The notes: a model not told the origin generated them from the sequence alone. Shown: positions 18,972 through 29,047, counted from the first letter of the stretch. The stretch: DNA of 43,635 bases from Erysipelotrichaceae bacterium (GCA_030531215.1 JAUNNY010000010.1:1-43635); one strand, 5' to 3'. Program-made: numbers and translations.

Positions 18972-19194
18972 CAAATTTCTCAAAATCTTCCATCTTAAAA
19001 CGACGAGACATATCTAAATATTTAAGTCTAACTTCCTCGTTTTTCTCTAAAACTCTTTTTTCATCACCATGAAAAGAGCACCGTAAGCAATAGTATTCTT
19101 TCTTATCTGGATCATAAAACATGTCCATATCGATATCGCGCATAAAACATTGTGGACAACGATAGTTTAATTTAATTTTTCTAGCTTGAGCCAT
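18964..19194 (-). CDS. Small zinc-ribbon protein
   Basis: 76 residues with two CxxC knuckles, YRCPQCFMRD (near 12-15) and YCLRCSFHGDE (near 35-38), followed by a charged helical tail. The four cysteines should bind one zinc. Function unknown: such stand-alone ribbons bind nucleic acid or partner proteins. It overlaps the genes on both sides (28 bases upstream), so it is translated together with them. Confidence 0.75.
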   Translation of the reverse strand: MAQARKIKLNYRCPQCFMRDIDMDMFYDPDKKEYYCLRCSFHGDEKRVLEKNEEVRLKYLDMSRRFKMEDFEKFDD

Positions 19195-20993
19195 GTTTTA
19201 ACATCCTCCTTCATATTTACAGTTACATCGTATTCAAGAGTGAACATTGGCGAGAAAGCATACCCTTCTCTAACAATGCCTACACAATCATCATTTTCAC
19301 AAGTCATGACTACTTTAGTATCAATAGGTGTAACATCAGAACTTATTTGTTTTGAACCTTCCTTAATAATTTCGCGACATTTATATTCATAATTCATAGT
19401 TTGTTCATCATTATGAAGAACAATAGAACCCATATCTTCAGGATATTCAGTTGTTCCATATGTAGCTACCATATATTCCTTGATAGTTATTTGGGCATTC
19501 TCATCACTAGTTTCAACAATCTTTCTAGTTACTTCTATCTCACTGCTTCCTTGTTTAAAACTAATAATAGAAACTAACTTAATTGTTAAATCAGAAAATT
19601 CAATTTCAACAGGATCTAAAGTTAGTGTTCTATTACCATTATCATTATTAAAATGAGCGTGAGTTCTGCATAAACACAAATCAACTTCTTCACCATTGTG
19701 GCATATCTTGCCACTTCTAATAGTTCCTTCACCCGCATAGTGTGTAAAATAACCAGCACGATACTTTTCTTGGATTAGATATGGGTATGAAACATCTTGA
19801 ATATGTTTACTACCAACACCCATTTCATAGTCAAGTTTAGATACATAAGGTCTTAAATCGACCAAAGCACCACCTTGATCCATATTGATACAAGCACGCA
19901 TATAAGGATCAAGATACCAGAATAATTGTTTATTTGAACCATACAGGATATCACGCCATAAAGCACACTCAGGTTCTTCATAAGTTTTAATTGAACGATA
20001 ATGGTCCGCAAATTCAGCCATTGTCATATCTACTAACTGGCCTTGTTTCTTTAATTCGCCATAATAGTTACAACCATCTTTGTATGCTTTTTCTAATAAT
20101 TCATAAGGTTGTTCCCAACGTCCCATTTTGTTCATCCAGCCTGGACCAACAAATACCATGTTGTAACAATAACCATTATTAAATTTTTCTTGATAACGGT
20201 ATTGATCAACTAAGTTATAAAAATATGGAAATTCCCATGTTTTAGTATCGTAAATCATACCTCTTAATACATTTTGAGGATGAGTTCCAAAGTTTGAACC
20301 ATTGCCATCGTAACAAGCCAATAAATCTCTACTTAAATGTGGAATCGCAACAATACCACTGTCCTCTTGTTTATTTGCCGCTGGTGCATGTGTGTTTTGC
20401 TTACTTGGAATCCATGGAGCCCATGGTCCACCATCCATCAAAGTGTACCAAGAGTTATTACAAGTATGATATGCCTTTGGTCCTTCTTCAAAACAAGTAG
20501 CTACCGCACATTTAACACTAGGATATTTTTCTTTAATATAATTGATCAGTTCAGCATCCATATAATATGAACCAGTTGATTCAGGATAAAAGCCAAATTT
20601 CTCATAAAACTTTTCAAAAACATCATCTACTATATTATGTTTATCTTCTTTAGAAAACATCCAAATACAAAACTCTTTGGTCTTATATTTCTTTCTAAAT
20701 TCTTCACAAGGCAAACCTAGTAATGTCAAAGCTATTTCATCACCATATTTTTCATGATCGTGTTTTGCGATTTCTACGGCCTCATCATTGAACAAAGAAG
20801 AATAAGTCATTTGAATGGTTGTCTTTAAGCCACACTCATGCGCAATCCTTTGTTGCGTTATAAAAATATCTAAACTTTCATTTAGCAGTTTTTGATCACC
20901 CAAATCTTCTTGTTTTCCATGCCCTGTTACTTTTTGTGAGTACTCGGGAACCATTTCAGGACGATGAATAAGATTAAGAATTAATTTTGCCAT
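19167..20993 (-). CDS. Unrecognised 608-residue protein, possibly carbohydrate-active
   Basis: Cytoplasmic, with no signal or membrane segment. Residues 1-370 start AKLILNLIHRPEMVPEYSQ and include WMFSKEDKHN, FGFYPESTGSYYMDAE, MDGGPWAPWIPSK and VGPGWMNKMGRWEQP. The alternation and the FGFYPE...GSYYMD pattern recall the beta/alpha barrel of polysaccharide deacetylases and GH57-type enzymes; the C-terminal 230 residues look beta-rich. It may correspond to the DUF3863/DUF3864 pair, which cannot be confirmed here. The start is ATG 20993 with GGAG 9 bases upstream, not the upstream in-frame ATG at 21059 inside the phosphatase gene. Next to GH53 and a phosphatase, a role in oligosaccharide use is a guess. 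Confidence 0.7.
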   Translation of the reverse strand: MAKLILNLIHRPEMVPEYSQKVTGHGKQEDLGDQKLLNESLDIFITQQRIAHECGLKTTIQMTYSSLFNDEAVEIAKHDHEKYGDEIALTLLGLPCEEFRKKYKTKEFCIWMFSKEDKHNIVDDVFEKFYEKFGFYPESTGSYYMDAELINYIKEKYPSVKCAVATCFEEGPKAYHTCNNSWYTLMDGGPWAPWIPSKQNTHAPAANKQEDSGIVAIPHLSRDLLACYDGNGSNFGTHPQNVLRGMIYDTKTWEFPYFYNLVDQYRYQEKFNNGYCYNMVFVGPGWMNKMGRWEQPYELLEKAYKDGCNYYGELKKQGQLVDMTMAEFADHYRSIKTYEEPECALWRDILYGSNKQLFWYLDPYMRACINMDQGGALVDLRPYVSKLDYEMGVGSKHIQDVSYPYLIQEKYRAGYFTHYAGEGTIRSGKICHNGEEVDLCLCRTHAHFNNDNGNRTLTLDPVEIEFSDLTIKLVSIISFKQGSSEIEVTRKIVETSDENAQITIKEYMVATYGTTEYPEDMGSIVLHNDEQTMNYEYKCREIIKEGSKQISSDVTPIDTKVVMTCENDDCVGIVREGYAFSPMFTLEYDVTVNMKEDVKTWLKLEKLN

Positions 20994-20994
20994 A

Positions 20995-21738
20995 TCATTT
21001 CTCCAAGAATTTATCTTTAAACATTTGTTTTTCTTTTTTAGTAATTCCCATATGTTCAAGCATCTTATCTACGCTTTTATATTTCTTTTCAACTTCATCA
21101 TAGTATGCATTGATATATTCAACATATGTTCCATCATAATTAGGTATCATGTTTGCACATTCGTTAGTATATAAATAGTCTTCGATGATATCTTTTCTAT
21201 CGACATCTAAGCACTCAAGAACTAAAGCTGTTCCAATTCCACATCTATCTCTTCCTAATGAGCAATGCCAATAAGTTGCTTCTTCACTTTGTAAAACCTC
21301 TTTCAAAAAATAAGCGTATTTACCACATGTGTAATCACTAACTAGTGTTCGATAAAACTCACACATATGGGTAATCTTGAAATCGAGGTTTTTCATTTTT
21401 TTATCTAGCTCCGCAAAGAACTTCTTCATTTCTTCGACAGATTTTTCATCTTGAGTTACACCAATAGTTTGTGATTGTTGAACACCATTATAAATGTATC
21501 TAGTATCTAGGTAGATTTGATCAGGTTTTTCATACTGTTCAGTTTCAGTTCTAAAGTCAAATATTGTTCTTACATGATATTTTTCATACAAATCTTTAAT
21601 ATCGTTTTTACTAGCTTCATATAATCTTGAACCTCTGATTAAACAATTGGGTTTAATCGCAAAACCATCTTTGTTTCTTATTGCGCAAAGATCTCTTACG
21701 TTGTATAGTTTTTCAAATTCGAGTTTCTTAGAATGCAT
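20995..21738 (-). CDS. Tyrosine/serine protein phosphatase (Y_phosphatase3 type)
   Basis: Dual-specificity-like phosphatase of 247 residues. The active-site loop HCSLGRDRCGIG (near 157-168) matches HCxxGxDR(T/C)G, with Cys as nucleophile and Arg as phosphate binder. The N-terminal NVRDL and IRGSRLYEA motifs are typical of this bacterial family, whose members act on phosphotyrosine, phosphoserine or phosphoinositides. It follows the histidine kinase by one base and precedes the 608-residue gene by one base, so the expression is shared. Confidence 0.88.
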   Translation of the reverse strand: MHSKKLEFEKLYNVRDLCAIRNKDGFAIKPNCLIRGSRLYEASKNDIKDLYEKYHVRTIFDFRTETEQYEKPDQIYLDTRYIYNGVQQSQTIGVTQDEKSVEEMKKFFAELDKKMKNLDFKITHMCEFYRTLVSDYTCGKYAYFLKEVLQSEEATYWHCSLGRDRCGIGTALVLECLDVDRKDIIEDYLYTNECANMIPNYDGTYVEYINAYYDEVEKKYKSVDKMLEHMGITKKEKQMFKDKFLEK

Positions 21739-21739
21739 C

Positions 21740-23200
21740 TTATTTATCTTCTAATTGTTCGTCATAATCTTTGTCAAGTTCAAAAAAGAACATTGAACCT
21801 TCGCCATATTTAGATTCGACGCCATATCTAGCATTGTGAGCCTCCAAGATGGCTTTAGCGATAGCTAAACCCAAACCTGTAGAATTAACATTTCGATTGA
21901 AATTCTTATCAACTTTATAATATCTATCCCAGATATATGGCAAAGCATCTTCTTTGATTCCTTCACCATAATCTCTAACTTCAAGTCTGATTTTATTTTC
22001 ATCATCAAGCATTTTAATCTCAATCAAGCCGTTATCATCAGAATGCTTAATCGCATTAGAAATAAAATTATAAACAACTTGCGACATTTTAATCTCATCA
22101 GCATATATTACTACATCAACTAAATCGCTATTTAATGTGATGTTTTTTTCTTCAATTAATTTTGACAATAATTCAACTACATCTAATACACATTGCTTCA
22201 AGTCGAAGTTAGCTTTAGTCAAAACGATACTTCCTGATTGTAATTTTGATAATTCAGACATATCTGTAACTAGTTTATTTAAATAATCCGTTTCTTTAAT
22301 GATGACATCTAAATGTTCATTGCGTTTTACAGGATCATCACCAGAAATATCTTTTATCATTTCCGCATATGCTTTGATCATTGTTAGTGGTGTTTTAATA
22401 TCGTGAGATACATTAGCTAATAAATCTTTTCTCAAATCATTAATCTTAGAAAGCTTATCGGTTGCATCATCAAGTGTCGAAGCAAGTTCGTTTATTTCTG
22501 AATATGAATTAGTCTTAAATGAAGCATCATAATTACCTTGAGCAAGTTTATTAGCTTCTTGTTTCATATCAACAATAGGTTTAGAAATTCTTCTCGATAA
22601 GAAAAACGCAAGTACTAAAGCTATAATTACTGCAATAATTGCAACATACAAATATTGATTTAAAATAAAACTAACGTATGATTCAATAGGCTCTAATGGT
22701 GTGTTAATTAATAGATAATAATTAGCTAAATTAGCTTTAATTTGTCTACCATATAAAGCCATTTCTTTATCAATAATGGTAGAAGGAATTTCCATTGATA
22801 AAGGTGATCTATCCTTTAATATTTCAATCATCTTTTGCGGATCTTTTTCTATTACAAAATGCTCATTATCAATTTCGATATCTTTGTCAAACATACAAAG
22901 TTGACCTAAAGAGTCTGATGAGTATATCTCTTTACCGGCCTCGTTATAAGCGATTACGCAAACATTGTTTCCGATAACAAGTTTACCGCTATCATCAATA
23001 TCTTTTTGTGTAACTTTGTTCTTTAGAATTAAATCTTCAACTGTGTAAGAAATTGAATCGATGGTTTTTAATCTATCATCCTGATAATATGGCTTAATAA
23101 TAGCCACCAATAAAATTCCTAATAAACATAGGATAGATAATGAAAAACCCAAGAAGTACAGCCAGGTATGAAATCTTATACCCTTCAAATCAAACTTCAA
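21740..23200 (-). CDS. Membrane sensor histidine kinase
   Basis: Two-component sensor. Membrane helices at about 13-35 and 183-203 flank an extracellular region of about 145 residues (IDSISYTVEDLIL...NYYLLINTPLEP). HAMP covers about 204-256. The phospho-acceptor His is in NVSHDIKTPLTM (near 267). The ATP-binding domain has N box NFISNAIKHS, G1 DYGEGI and G2 GLGLAIAKA. Its ATG overlaps the response-regulator end by 11 bases. The signal is unknown; downstream genes make a carbohydrate or envelope cue plausible. Confidence 0.94.
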   Translation of the reverse strand: MKFDLKGIRFHTWLYFLGFSLSILCLLGILLVAIIKPYYQDDRLKTIDSISYTVEDLILKNKVTQKDIDDSGKLVIGNNVCVIAYNEAGKEIYSSDSLGQLCMFDKDIEIDNEHFVIEKDPQKMIEILKDRSPLSMEIPSTIIDKEMALYGRQIKANLANYYLLINTPLEPIESYVSFILNQYLYVAIIAVIIALVLAFFLSRRISKPIVDMKQEANKLAQGNYDASFKTNSYSEINELASTLDDATDKLSKINDLRKDLLANVSHDIKTPLTMIKAYAEMIKDISGDDPVKRNEHLDVIIKETDYLNKLVTDMSELSKLQSGSIVLTKANFDLKQCVLDVVELLSKLIEEKNITLNSDLVDVVIYADEIKMSQVVYNFISNAIKHSDDNGLIEIKMLDDENKIRLEVRDYGEGIKEDALPYIWDRYYKVDKNFNRNVNSTGLGLAIAKAILEAHNARYGVESKYGEGSMFFFELDKDYDEQLEDK

Positions 23201-23852
23201 ATTTGTAACCCATTCCTCTTACCGTAACAATGTTGTCACGATACTTGCCAAGATCATTTCTTAACATCTTAATATGTGTATCTACCGTACGATCATCGCC
23301 ATAGAAATCAGTATCCCAAACAACCGATAATATCTTTTCTCTAGCCAAAGCGATGTTTTTATTTTCAACTAAATAAATAAGTAAATCTAGTTCTTTAGGT
23401 GTAAGCATCACTTTTTCACCATCAATTGTTACGGTTCTACCATCACAATCAATAACCAATGTATCAATGACATATTTGTCATTACTATGGATATGGTGAC
23501 GATCACAAATTGCTTTAATTCTTGCCATTAATTCTTTTGGTGAAAAAGGCTTTGTGACATAATCGTCAACACCCAAATCAAAAGAGAACAATTTATCATC
23601 TTCTTCTTGTCTTGCGCTAAGCATGATAACAGGAACATCTTTAATTTCTTTAATTTTCTTACATGCTGAAAAACCATCTAGTTCAGGCATCATGATGTCC
23701 AAAATAACACAATCAAAATCATTGTTCTTAATTAATTCAATCGCATCTTTACCATTACTAGCCTCATAGCACTCATAGCCAGATACTTTCGAATATTCTT
23801 TTACAACCTCTCTAATCTTAATTTCATCATCGACAATCAAAATTTTTAACAT
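23190..23852 (-). CDS. OmpR/PhoB-family response regulator
   Basis: Cytoplasmic transcription factor of 220 residues. The receiver domain has DDE at 8-10, phospho-acceptor Asp in CVILDIMMPELDG (near 51), and the conserved Lys in DDYVTKPFSP. The winged-helix domain has MLTPKELDLLIYLVENK and DDRTVDTHIKMLRNDLG. A strong AGGAGG ribosome site precedes it, 10 bases after dnaE. It is paired with the overlapping kinase gene. Confidence 0.95.
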   Translation of the reverse strand: MLKILIVDDEIKIREVVKEYSKVSGYECYEASNGKDAIELIKNNDFDCVILDIMMPELDGFSACKKIKEIKDVPVIMLSARQEEDDKLFSFDLGVDDYVTKPFSPKELMARIKAICDRHHIHSNDKYVIDTLVIDCDGRTVTIDGEKVMLTPKELDLLIYLVENKNIALAREKILSVVWDTDFYGDDRTVDTHIKMLRNDLGKYRDNIVTVRGMGYKFEV

Positions 23853-23862
23853 AAACTGCCTC

Positions 23863-26800
23863 CTATAAAATCGTTATCTTTCTAACTAGACAAGAACCTT
23901 GTCTTTCGATTTTTCCTTCAAAAGTCACATATTTATCTTTTGCTAATTGGCCACCAATATTACGATATAAATCTGGCATAATCGCTAATGATAATTCACC
24001 TTTATCATCTATTAAATCAACAAAAGCCATATCGTCACCTTTTTTTGTTTTTAAAGATTTGACTCTTTTTATCTCGCCAAAACCATTTACATAACCACTT
24101 GTATTAGCTAAATTATAAAGGTTATCACAATTAATATTATATTTCTTCTTTAAAGAAGCAATCGGATTATAACTGAAATAGAAACCTAAAACCTTCTTTT
24201 CATTTTCCGCTAAAACCATGTAATCATCTTTTAATTCTTTAATTAGTGGAACATCATCATTATCCAATATTGATATTTCATTTTTATGAGCATTTGCGTA
24301 CATTAAGACATTTTCTAAATATTCAATCATTGTATGTCTACTTTGATTGAATTCATCAAATGCACCAGCATAAATCAAGTTGGTAATAACTCCTTTATCA
24401 ACTCCTACTCTAACAAGCCTGCAGACGCTATCGATGTAATCGAGATATGGGCCATGATTTCTTTCTTCAATTATCTTGTTTGCAGAAATTGAGCCAACGT
24501 CTTTACATACTGTAAACGGCAATATAATGGCATCATCTTTTATTGCATATGTTAATTCAGATTTATTCATTGAGATGCCTTTTACTTTTTGGCCGATATT
24601 CATACACTCGCACAAATAATCATATGTCTTACCCTCAGCGCCAATTGAGCCATTCAACAACGCTTTATAGAAGTATAAAGGATAATTAGCTTTTAAATAA
24701 GCCATCTGATAAGCAATCAATCCATAAGCAATAGAATGTGATTTATTGAAACCATAATTCGCAAACTTCATTATCAATTCATAAATCTTATTTCCAAGCT
24801 CTTCACTATAGCCATTGTTTTTACAACCAGCTATAAAATCAGGATAAAGTTTTTCTAGCTCCGAAGCTTTCTTTTTGGACATCGCTTTACGTAGGACGTC
24901 AGCTTTGCCATAACTAAATCCAGCAACACTTCTTGCGATATCCATAATTTGTTCCTGATAGACAATAACCCCATATGTTTCTTTCAAGATAGGCTCTAAT
25001 GATTTATCCAAATATGTAATCTTATCAGGACGAGCTCTATTTTCTAAAAAGACAGGGATATTCTCCATTGGGCCTGGTCTAAATAAAGCGATAGTCATGC
25101 CAATTTCTTCAAAATATTTAGGTTTCATCTTTCTAATCAGATTTTGCATACCACTAGACTCTAACTGGAAAACACCCAAAACATTTACATCATCTATCAA
25201 TTTGTATGTTTTTTGATCATCCAAAGGAATCTTTTTGATGTCAAAATTCTCTACAGTATTTATGTCGTCGACAATTTCCGCAATAATACTAAGATTTCTT
25301 AAACCTAAGAAGTCCATCTTGATTAAGCCCATCTCCTCAAGATGTTCCATCGTGTATTGGGTTGAATAAATATCATCTTCAATGCTCATCACAGGAACTA
25401 CTTCATTAAAAGGTTTATCTGACATAACAATACCTGCTGCATGAGTAGAATGTTGTCGAGGATTTCCTTCTAATTTCTTGGCAATCGCAAATAATTTGCG
25501 ATATTTACTATCAGCCTCAATTCTCTGTTTAAATAAAGAAACATTATTGTATGTGTAGTCTAAAGTAATATCTGATGCATTAGGAACAAGTTTACACAAA
25601 CTATCAATTTCGTTTGTAGAATAATTTAGAACTTTGCCAACATCTCTTAAAACTTGTTTAGCTTTCAAGGTTCCATAAGTTACAATATGGCCTACATGTT
25701 CAATCCCATATTTATCTCTAACATAACGGATAACTTCATCTCTTTTATCATCAGGAAAATCAGTATCAATATCTGGCATCGATATTCTTTCTGGATTTAA
25801 GAATCTTTCAAAGATTAGACCATACTTTAAAGGATCAATTTCAGTAATGCCTAGACAATATGCAACTAAAGAACCTCCAGCACTTCCTCTGGCAGGACCG
25901 ACTAAGATATTATTTTTCTTTGCATAAAGAATAAAATCATAAACAATCAAGAAATAGTCTTCAAAATGCATTTTCGTGATTATTGATAATTCATATTCTA
26001 AACGCTTGCTGTAAGCTTGGCTTATTTTACCTTGAAGTCTTTTACTTAAACCAACTTTACATAATGAAGTTAAAAATTCTTTACTTGAAACGCCATTCTT
26101 ACATTGATATTTAGGCAATGTAGTTTTATAGGCTAAGTCAACATTGCACATTTCTACAAGCTTATTGATATTTATGATATCGTCTTCATCGTATAGTGTT
26201 CTCATTTCATCAGACGATAATAAATATCTACCACTATCATCACTATTATCTGGTTCACTTATCATGCGTTTGTCTCTGATGCATTTTAAAATATCATATA
26301 CTTCTTTATCTTCTTTATTGATAAAAAAAGTACGATTTAAAGCAAAAGTAAAAATATTATTATCATTTAATATTCTTTTAATCTCAACATCTCTAGACTT
26401 ATTCATAGCAATATTGTGATCTACTAAGCCAACAATATATTCGCTAAATAAGTCATTCTGTTTTCTTAAGGCTTGTTGAATATCTAATTGCTTATCCAAA
26501 GCATAAGTTAATGGCATATCATCAGATAACAAACAAAGAATATTGTGATTACGATATTTGTTTAACTCTTCTATAGAAACTGGCCCATATTCATGAGTAC
26601 AAATATAGCTAGATAGACCCATTAAATTTTTAAAACCTTCATCATCTTTGGCATACATGACAACATCTTGCTTACGGCCGTCGTTTTCCACAAAAAACTC
26701 CAAGCCAAAGACTGCTTTAATATTATTTTTCTTGCACGCTTTATAGAAGTTCATCGAACCAGATAAGACATTTATATCGACTAAACCCAAAGCCTTATAG

Positions 26801-26892
26801 CCATATTTAAGACCACTATTAACAATATCTTCAATCTTGCACATGGAATTTAAACAACTATGGACACTTCTAATAAATAAAGGACTACTCAT
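23863..26892 (-). CDS. dnaE: DNA polymerase III alpha subunit DnaE
   Basis: Replicative or lagging-strand polymerase, 1009 residues, shorter than most DnaE proteins (about 1110-1160). The PHP domain at the start (FIRSVHSCLN, about 1-200) has lost most metal-binding histidines. The polymerase core has MPDIDTDFPDD (near 369-378) with the catalytic Asp pair, GPARGSAGGSLVAYCLG, and helix-hairpin-helix segments. An OB-fold region ends the protein. The ATG must be used because the PHP domain begins at residue 6. No ribosome site precedes it, and a TATAAT lies only 6 bases upstream, which suggests a leaderless mRNA. Confidence 0.95.
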   Translation of the reverse strand: MSSPLFIRSVHSCLNSMCKIEDIVNSGLKYGYKALGLVDINVLSGSMNFYKACKKNNIKAVFGLEFFVENDGRKQDVVMYAKDDEGFKNLMGLSSYICTHEYGPVSIEELNKYRNHNILCLLSDDMPLTYALDKQLDIQQALRKQNDLFSEYIVGLVDHNIAMNKSRDVEIKRILNDNNIFTFALNRTFFINKEDKEVYDILKCIRDKRMISEPDNSDDSGRYLLSSDEMRTLYDEDDIININKLVEMCNVDLAYKTTLPKYQCKNGVSSKEFLTSLCKVGLSKRLQGKISQAYSKRLEYELSIITKMHFEDYFLIVYDFILYAKKNNILVGPARGSAGGSLVAYCLGITEIDPLKYGLIFERFLNPERISMPDIDTDFPDDKRDEVIRYVRDKYGIEHVGHIVTYGTLKAKQVLRDVGKVLNYSTNEIDSLCKLVPNASDITLDYTYNNVSLFKQRIEADSKYRKLFAIAKKLEGNPRQHSTHAAGIVMSDKPFNEVVPVMSIEDDIYSTQYTMEHLEEMGLIKMDFLGLRNLSIIAEIVDDINTVENFDIKKIPLDDQKTYKLIDDVNVLGVFQLESSGMQNLIRKMKPKYFEEIGMTIALFRPGPMENIPVFLENRARPDKITYLDKSLEPILKETYGVIVYQEQIMDIARSVAGFSYGKADVLRKAMSKKKASELEKLYPDFIAGCKNNGYSEELGNKIYELIMKFANYGFNKSHSIAYGLIAYQMAYLKANYPLYFYKALLNGSIGAEGKTYDYLCECMNIGQKVKGISMNKSELTYAIKDDAIILPFTVCKDVGSISANKIIEERNHGPYLDYIDSVCRLVRVGVDKGVITNLIYAGAFDEFNQSRHTMIEYLENVLMYANAHKNEISILDNDDVPLIKELKDDYMVLAENEKKVLGFYFSYNPIASLKKKYNINCDNLYNLANTSGYVNGFGEIKRVKSLKTKKGDDMAFVDLIDDKGELSLAIMPDLYRNIGGQLAKDKYVTFEGKIERQGSCLVRKITIL

Positions 26893-26898
26893 AATTCA

Positions 26899-26904
26899 AT
26901 TATA
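26899..26904 (-). promoter_or_regulatory. dnaE -10 box giving a likely leaderless transcript
   Basis: Minus-strand TATAAT lies 6 bases before the dnaE ATG, so transcription should begin at or next to the start codon. No clear -35 and no Shine-Dalgarno sequence are visible. Confidence 0.45.
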
Positions 26905-26934
26905 CTTGATAAGACAATATGATAAGATAGTAAT

Positions 26935-26951
26935 ATACCCTAGGGGGGTAT
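26935..26951 (+). promoter_or_regulatory. CsoR-type operator of the copper operon
   Basis: The inverted repeat ATACCC-TAGGG-GGGTAT is the GC-rich T/A-ACCC...GGGTA type bound by CsoR repressors. It lies just before the copA ATG (26954) and downstream of a -35 TTGATA (26906-26911), overlapping the -10 and start region. Copper binding by CsoR should release it. The operon encodes its own csoR, so the circuit is self-contained. Confidence 0.8.
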
Positions 26952-26953
26952 TT

Positions 26954-29047
26954 ATGGAAAAGATATACGAAGTAAAAGGAATGACCTGTGTCATCTGCAA
27001 AGCCAATGTCGAAAAGACCTTAAGTAAACTTGAGGGTGTTAATAGTGCAATCGTTTCATTAATGGATAACGAGGTATTAATAGATTATCTTCCTGAAAAA
27101 ATAGATGAAAAAACGATGCAAAAAGAATTAGAAAAAGAAGGATATGAATTAGTCATCAACAAGGATAAGAAAATAGATAAAGAAATATATAAGATGTTTA
27201 TTTCGATAATCTTTACTATTCTTCTTATGGTTATTGCAATGAACAAAAAATACCCTTATATTCAATTGCTACTAGCTTCTATAATTATCATTTTAAACAT
27301 TCGTTATTATAAATCGGGTTTTAGTTCTTTAATTAATAGACATCCTAATATGGATGCGCTAGTATCAATATCAAGTTTTGTATCTTATCTTTATTCTTTA
27401 TTAACGCTACTTCTTAATAAAGATAATCATCTATATTTCGAAACAAGTGCTATGGTACTAGTCATAGTATCTATAGGAAAATACCTAGAAGAAAAAAACA
27501 AGAAGAAAACAACCAAATTCATTAGAGGCCTTTCAACATTAATACCTATGCAAGCAAACCTCTATGAAGATGGAAACGTAAGAATCATTCCTATTGAACA
27601 AGTTAAAAAAGGTGATCACCTATTAATCAAACCTGGTGAATCAATTCCACAAGATGGAAAAGTAATTGAAGGAAACAGTAACGTAGATGAATCTTTAATC
27701 ACTGGTGAATCAATTCCGAATAAAAAAGAAAAAGATTCTATGGTTATAGGAGGCACTATCAATATTGATGGTCAATTAATAATTGAAGTAAATAAAAACG
27801 CGAATCAAACCACCCTATCAAAAATAGTTTCATTAACTAAACAAGCAACCTTAAAGAAAATACCTATTGAAAGATTTGCGGATAAAATTGCGAATTATTT
27901 TGTTGTGGCAGTATTAATTATTTCTTTAGTGACATTTATCATTTGGATGGTTATTTCAAAAGATATAGAAAAAGCCTTGAATTTTTCATTGTCAGTACTA
28001 GTTATTTCTTGTCCATGCGCTTTAGGTTTAGCTACACCGAGCGCTATTGCAGTATCTTGCAACACAGCTACCAAAAATAACATTCTAATAAGAAATCCTG
28101 AAATACTTGAGCTAGCACACAATATTAAAACAGTAATCTTTGATAAAACTGGAACCTTAACTGAAAATAAACTTAAAGTCGTTGAAATAAAACAACTAGA
28201 TGATAATTTTAAAAAAGTTTTATTATCTCTTGAAAAAAACTCTGATCACCCTATGGCTAAGGCCATTCAAGAAGAATTTAAAGAAGAAACATTTGAATTA
28301 TCTAATATTAAACAATTACCTTCTTTAGGCATAATCGGCGAATACAATGATGATAGATATTATGCCGGAAATCTAAAACTGTTGAATCAGATGGGTATCA
28401 ATATAGATATCGAAGATAACAGCTACTCTTTTATCGGCGTTGGAAAAAATAATATACTACTTGGCTATGTTTTCTTAGCTGACCAAATTAAAGAAAGCAG
28501 TTATGAAGCTATTAAACAATTAAACAACAATAAAGTAAATACCATTATGGCTACAGGAGACAATGAAAAAGTCGCAAGAAAGATTGCCTCAACACTAAAT
28601 ATTAAAGAATATCACAGCGAAGTTAATCCACAAGATAAACAAGATTTAGTTATCGAAAACAAAAAATACGGAGTTACCGCAATGGTAGGCGATGGTATTA
28701 ATGATGCTGTTGCGTTATCTAGCGCAGATATTGCCATAGGATTAAACAGCGGAACTGATATTGCTACTGCAGCTGGTGATGTTACGTTATTAACTAATAA
28801 TCTAGATGATATTAACTTCTTGATGAAACTGTCTAAGAAGACAATGCGAATCATTAAACAAAATATGTTTTGGGCTTTGTTTTATAACGCCATATTTATT
28901 CCAGTTGCAGCAGGATGTTTATCAAACAATGGTATTGTGCTAAACCCTATGATTGGTTCAATAACTATGTCTATTAGTTCAATTATTGTTATAAGTAACG
29001 CTTTAAGAATAAAAAATATAAAGGAGAAGAAAGATGAAAACAATTAA
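26954..29047 (+). CDS. copA: Copper-exporting P1B-type ATPase
   Basis: Pumps Cu(I) out of the cell. An N-terminal HMA domain has the metal site MTCVIC (Cys12, Cys15). Eight membrane segments follow, with the transport motif SCPCALG (near 351), phosphorylation site DKTGTLT (near 395) and ATP-hinge GDGIND (near 579), ending in a MIGSITMSISSI helix. The 697 residues are usual for a one-HMA CopA. The start chosen is ATG 26954, because HMA domains begin KIYEVKGMTC and an upstream in-frame extension would cross the promoter and operator. A weak GGGGGG site precedes it. Confidence 0.95.
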   Translation: MEKIYEVKGMTCVICKANVEKTLSKLEGVNSAIVSLMDNEVLIDYLPEKIDEKTMQKELEKEGYELVINKDKKIDKEIYKMFISIIFTILLMVIAMNKKYPYIQLLLASIIIILNIRYYKSGFSSLINRHPNMDALVSISSFVSYLYSLLTLLLNKDNHLYFETSAMVLVIVSIGKYLEEKNKKKTTKFIRGLSTLIPMQANLYEDGNVRIIPIEQVKKGDHLLIKPGESIPQDGKVIEGNSNVDESLITGESIPNKKEKDSMVIGGTINIDGQLIIEVNKNANQTTLSKIVSLTKQATLKKIPIERFADKIANYFVVAVLIISLVTFIIWMVISKDIEKALNFSLSVLVISCPCALGLATPSAIAVSCNTATKNNILIRNPEILELAHNIKTVIFDKTGTLTENKLKVVEIKQLDDNFKKVLLSLEKNSDHPMAKAIQEEFKEETFELSNIKQLPSLGIIGEYNDDRYYAGNLKLLNQMGINIDIEDNSYSFIGVGKNNILLGYVFLADQIKESSYEAIKQLNNNKVNTIMATGDNEKVARKIASTLNIKEYHSEVNPQDKQDLVIENKKYGVTAMVGDGINDAVALSSADIAIGLNSGTDIATAAGDVTLLTNNLDDINFLMKLSKKTMRIIKQNMFWALFYNAIFIPVAAGCLSNNGIVLNPMIGSITMSISSIIVISNALRIKNIKEKKDENN

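Noticed and set aside
26837-26953. N-terminal extension of CopA by 39 residues
   Set aside because: It would cross the promoter and the CsoR operator, overlap the divergent dnaE gene, and add residues not found in CopA; ATG 26954 fits the HMA domain start.
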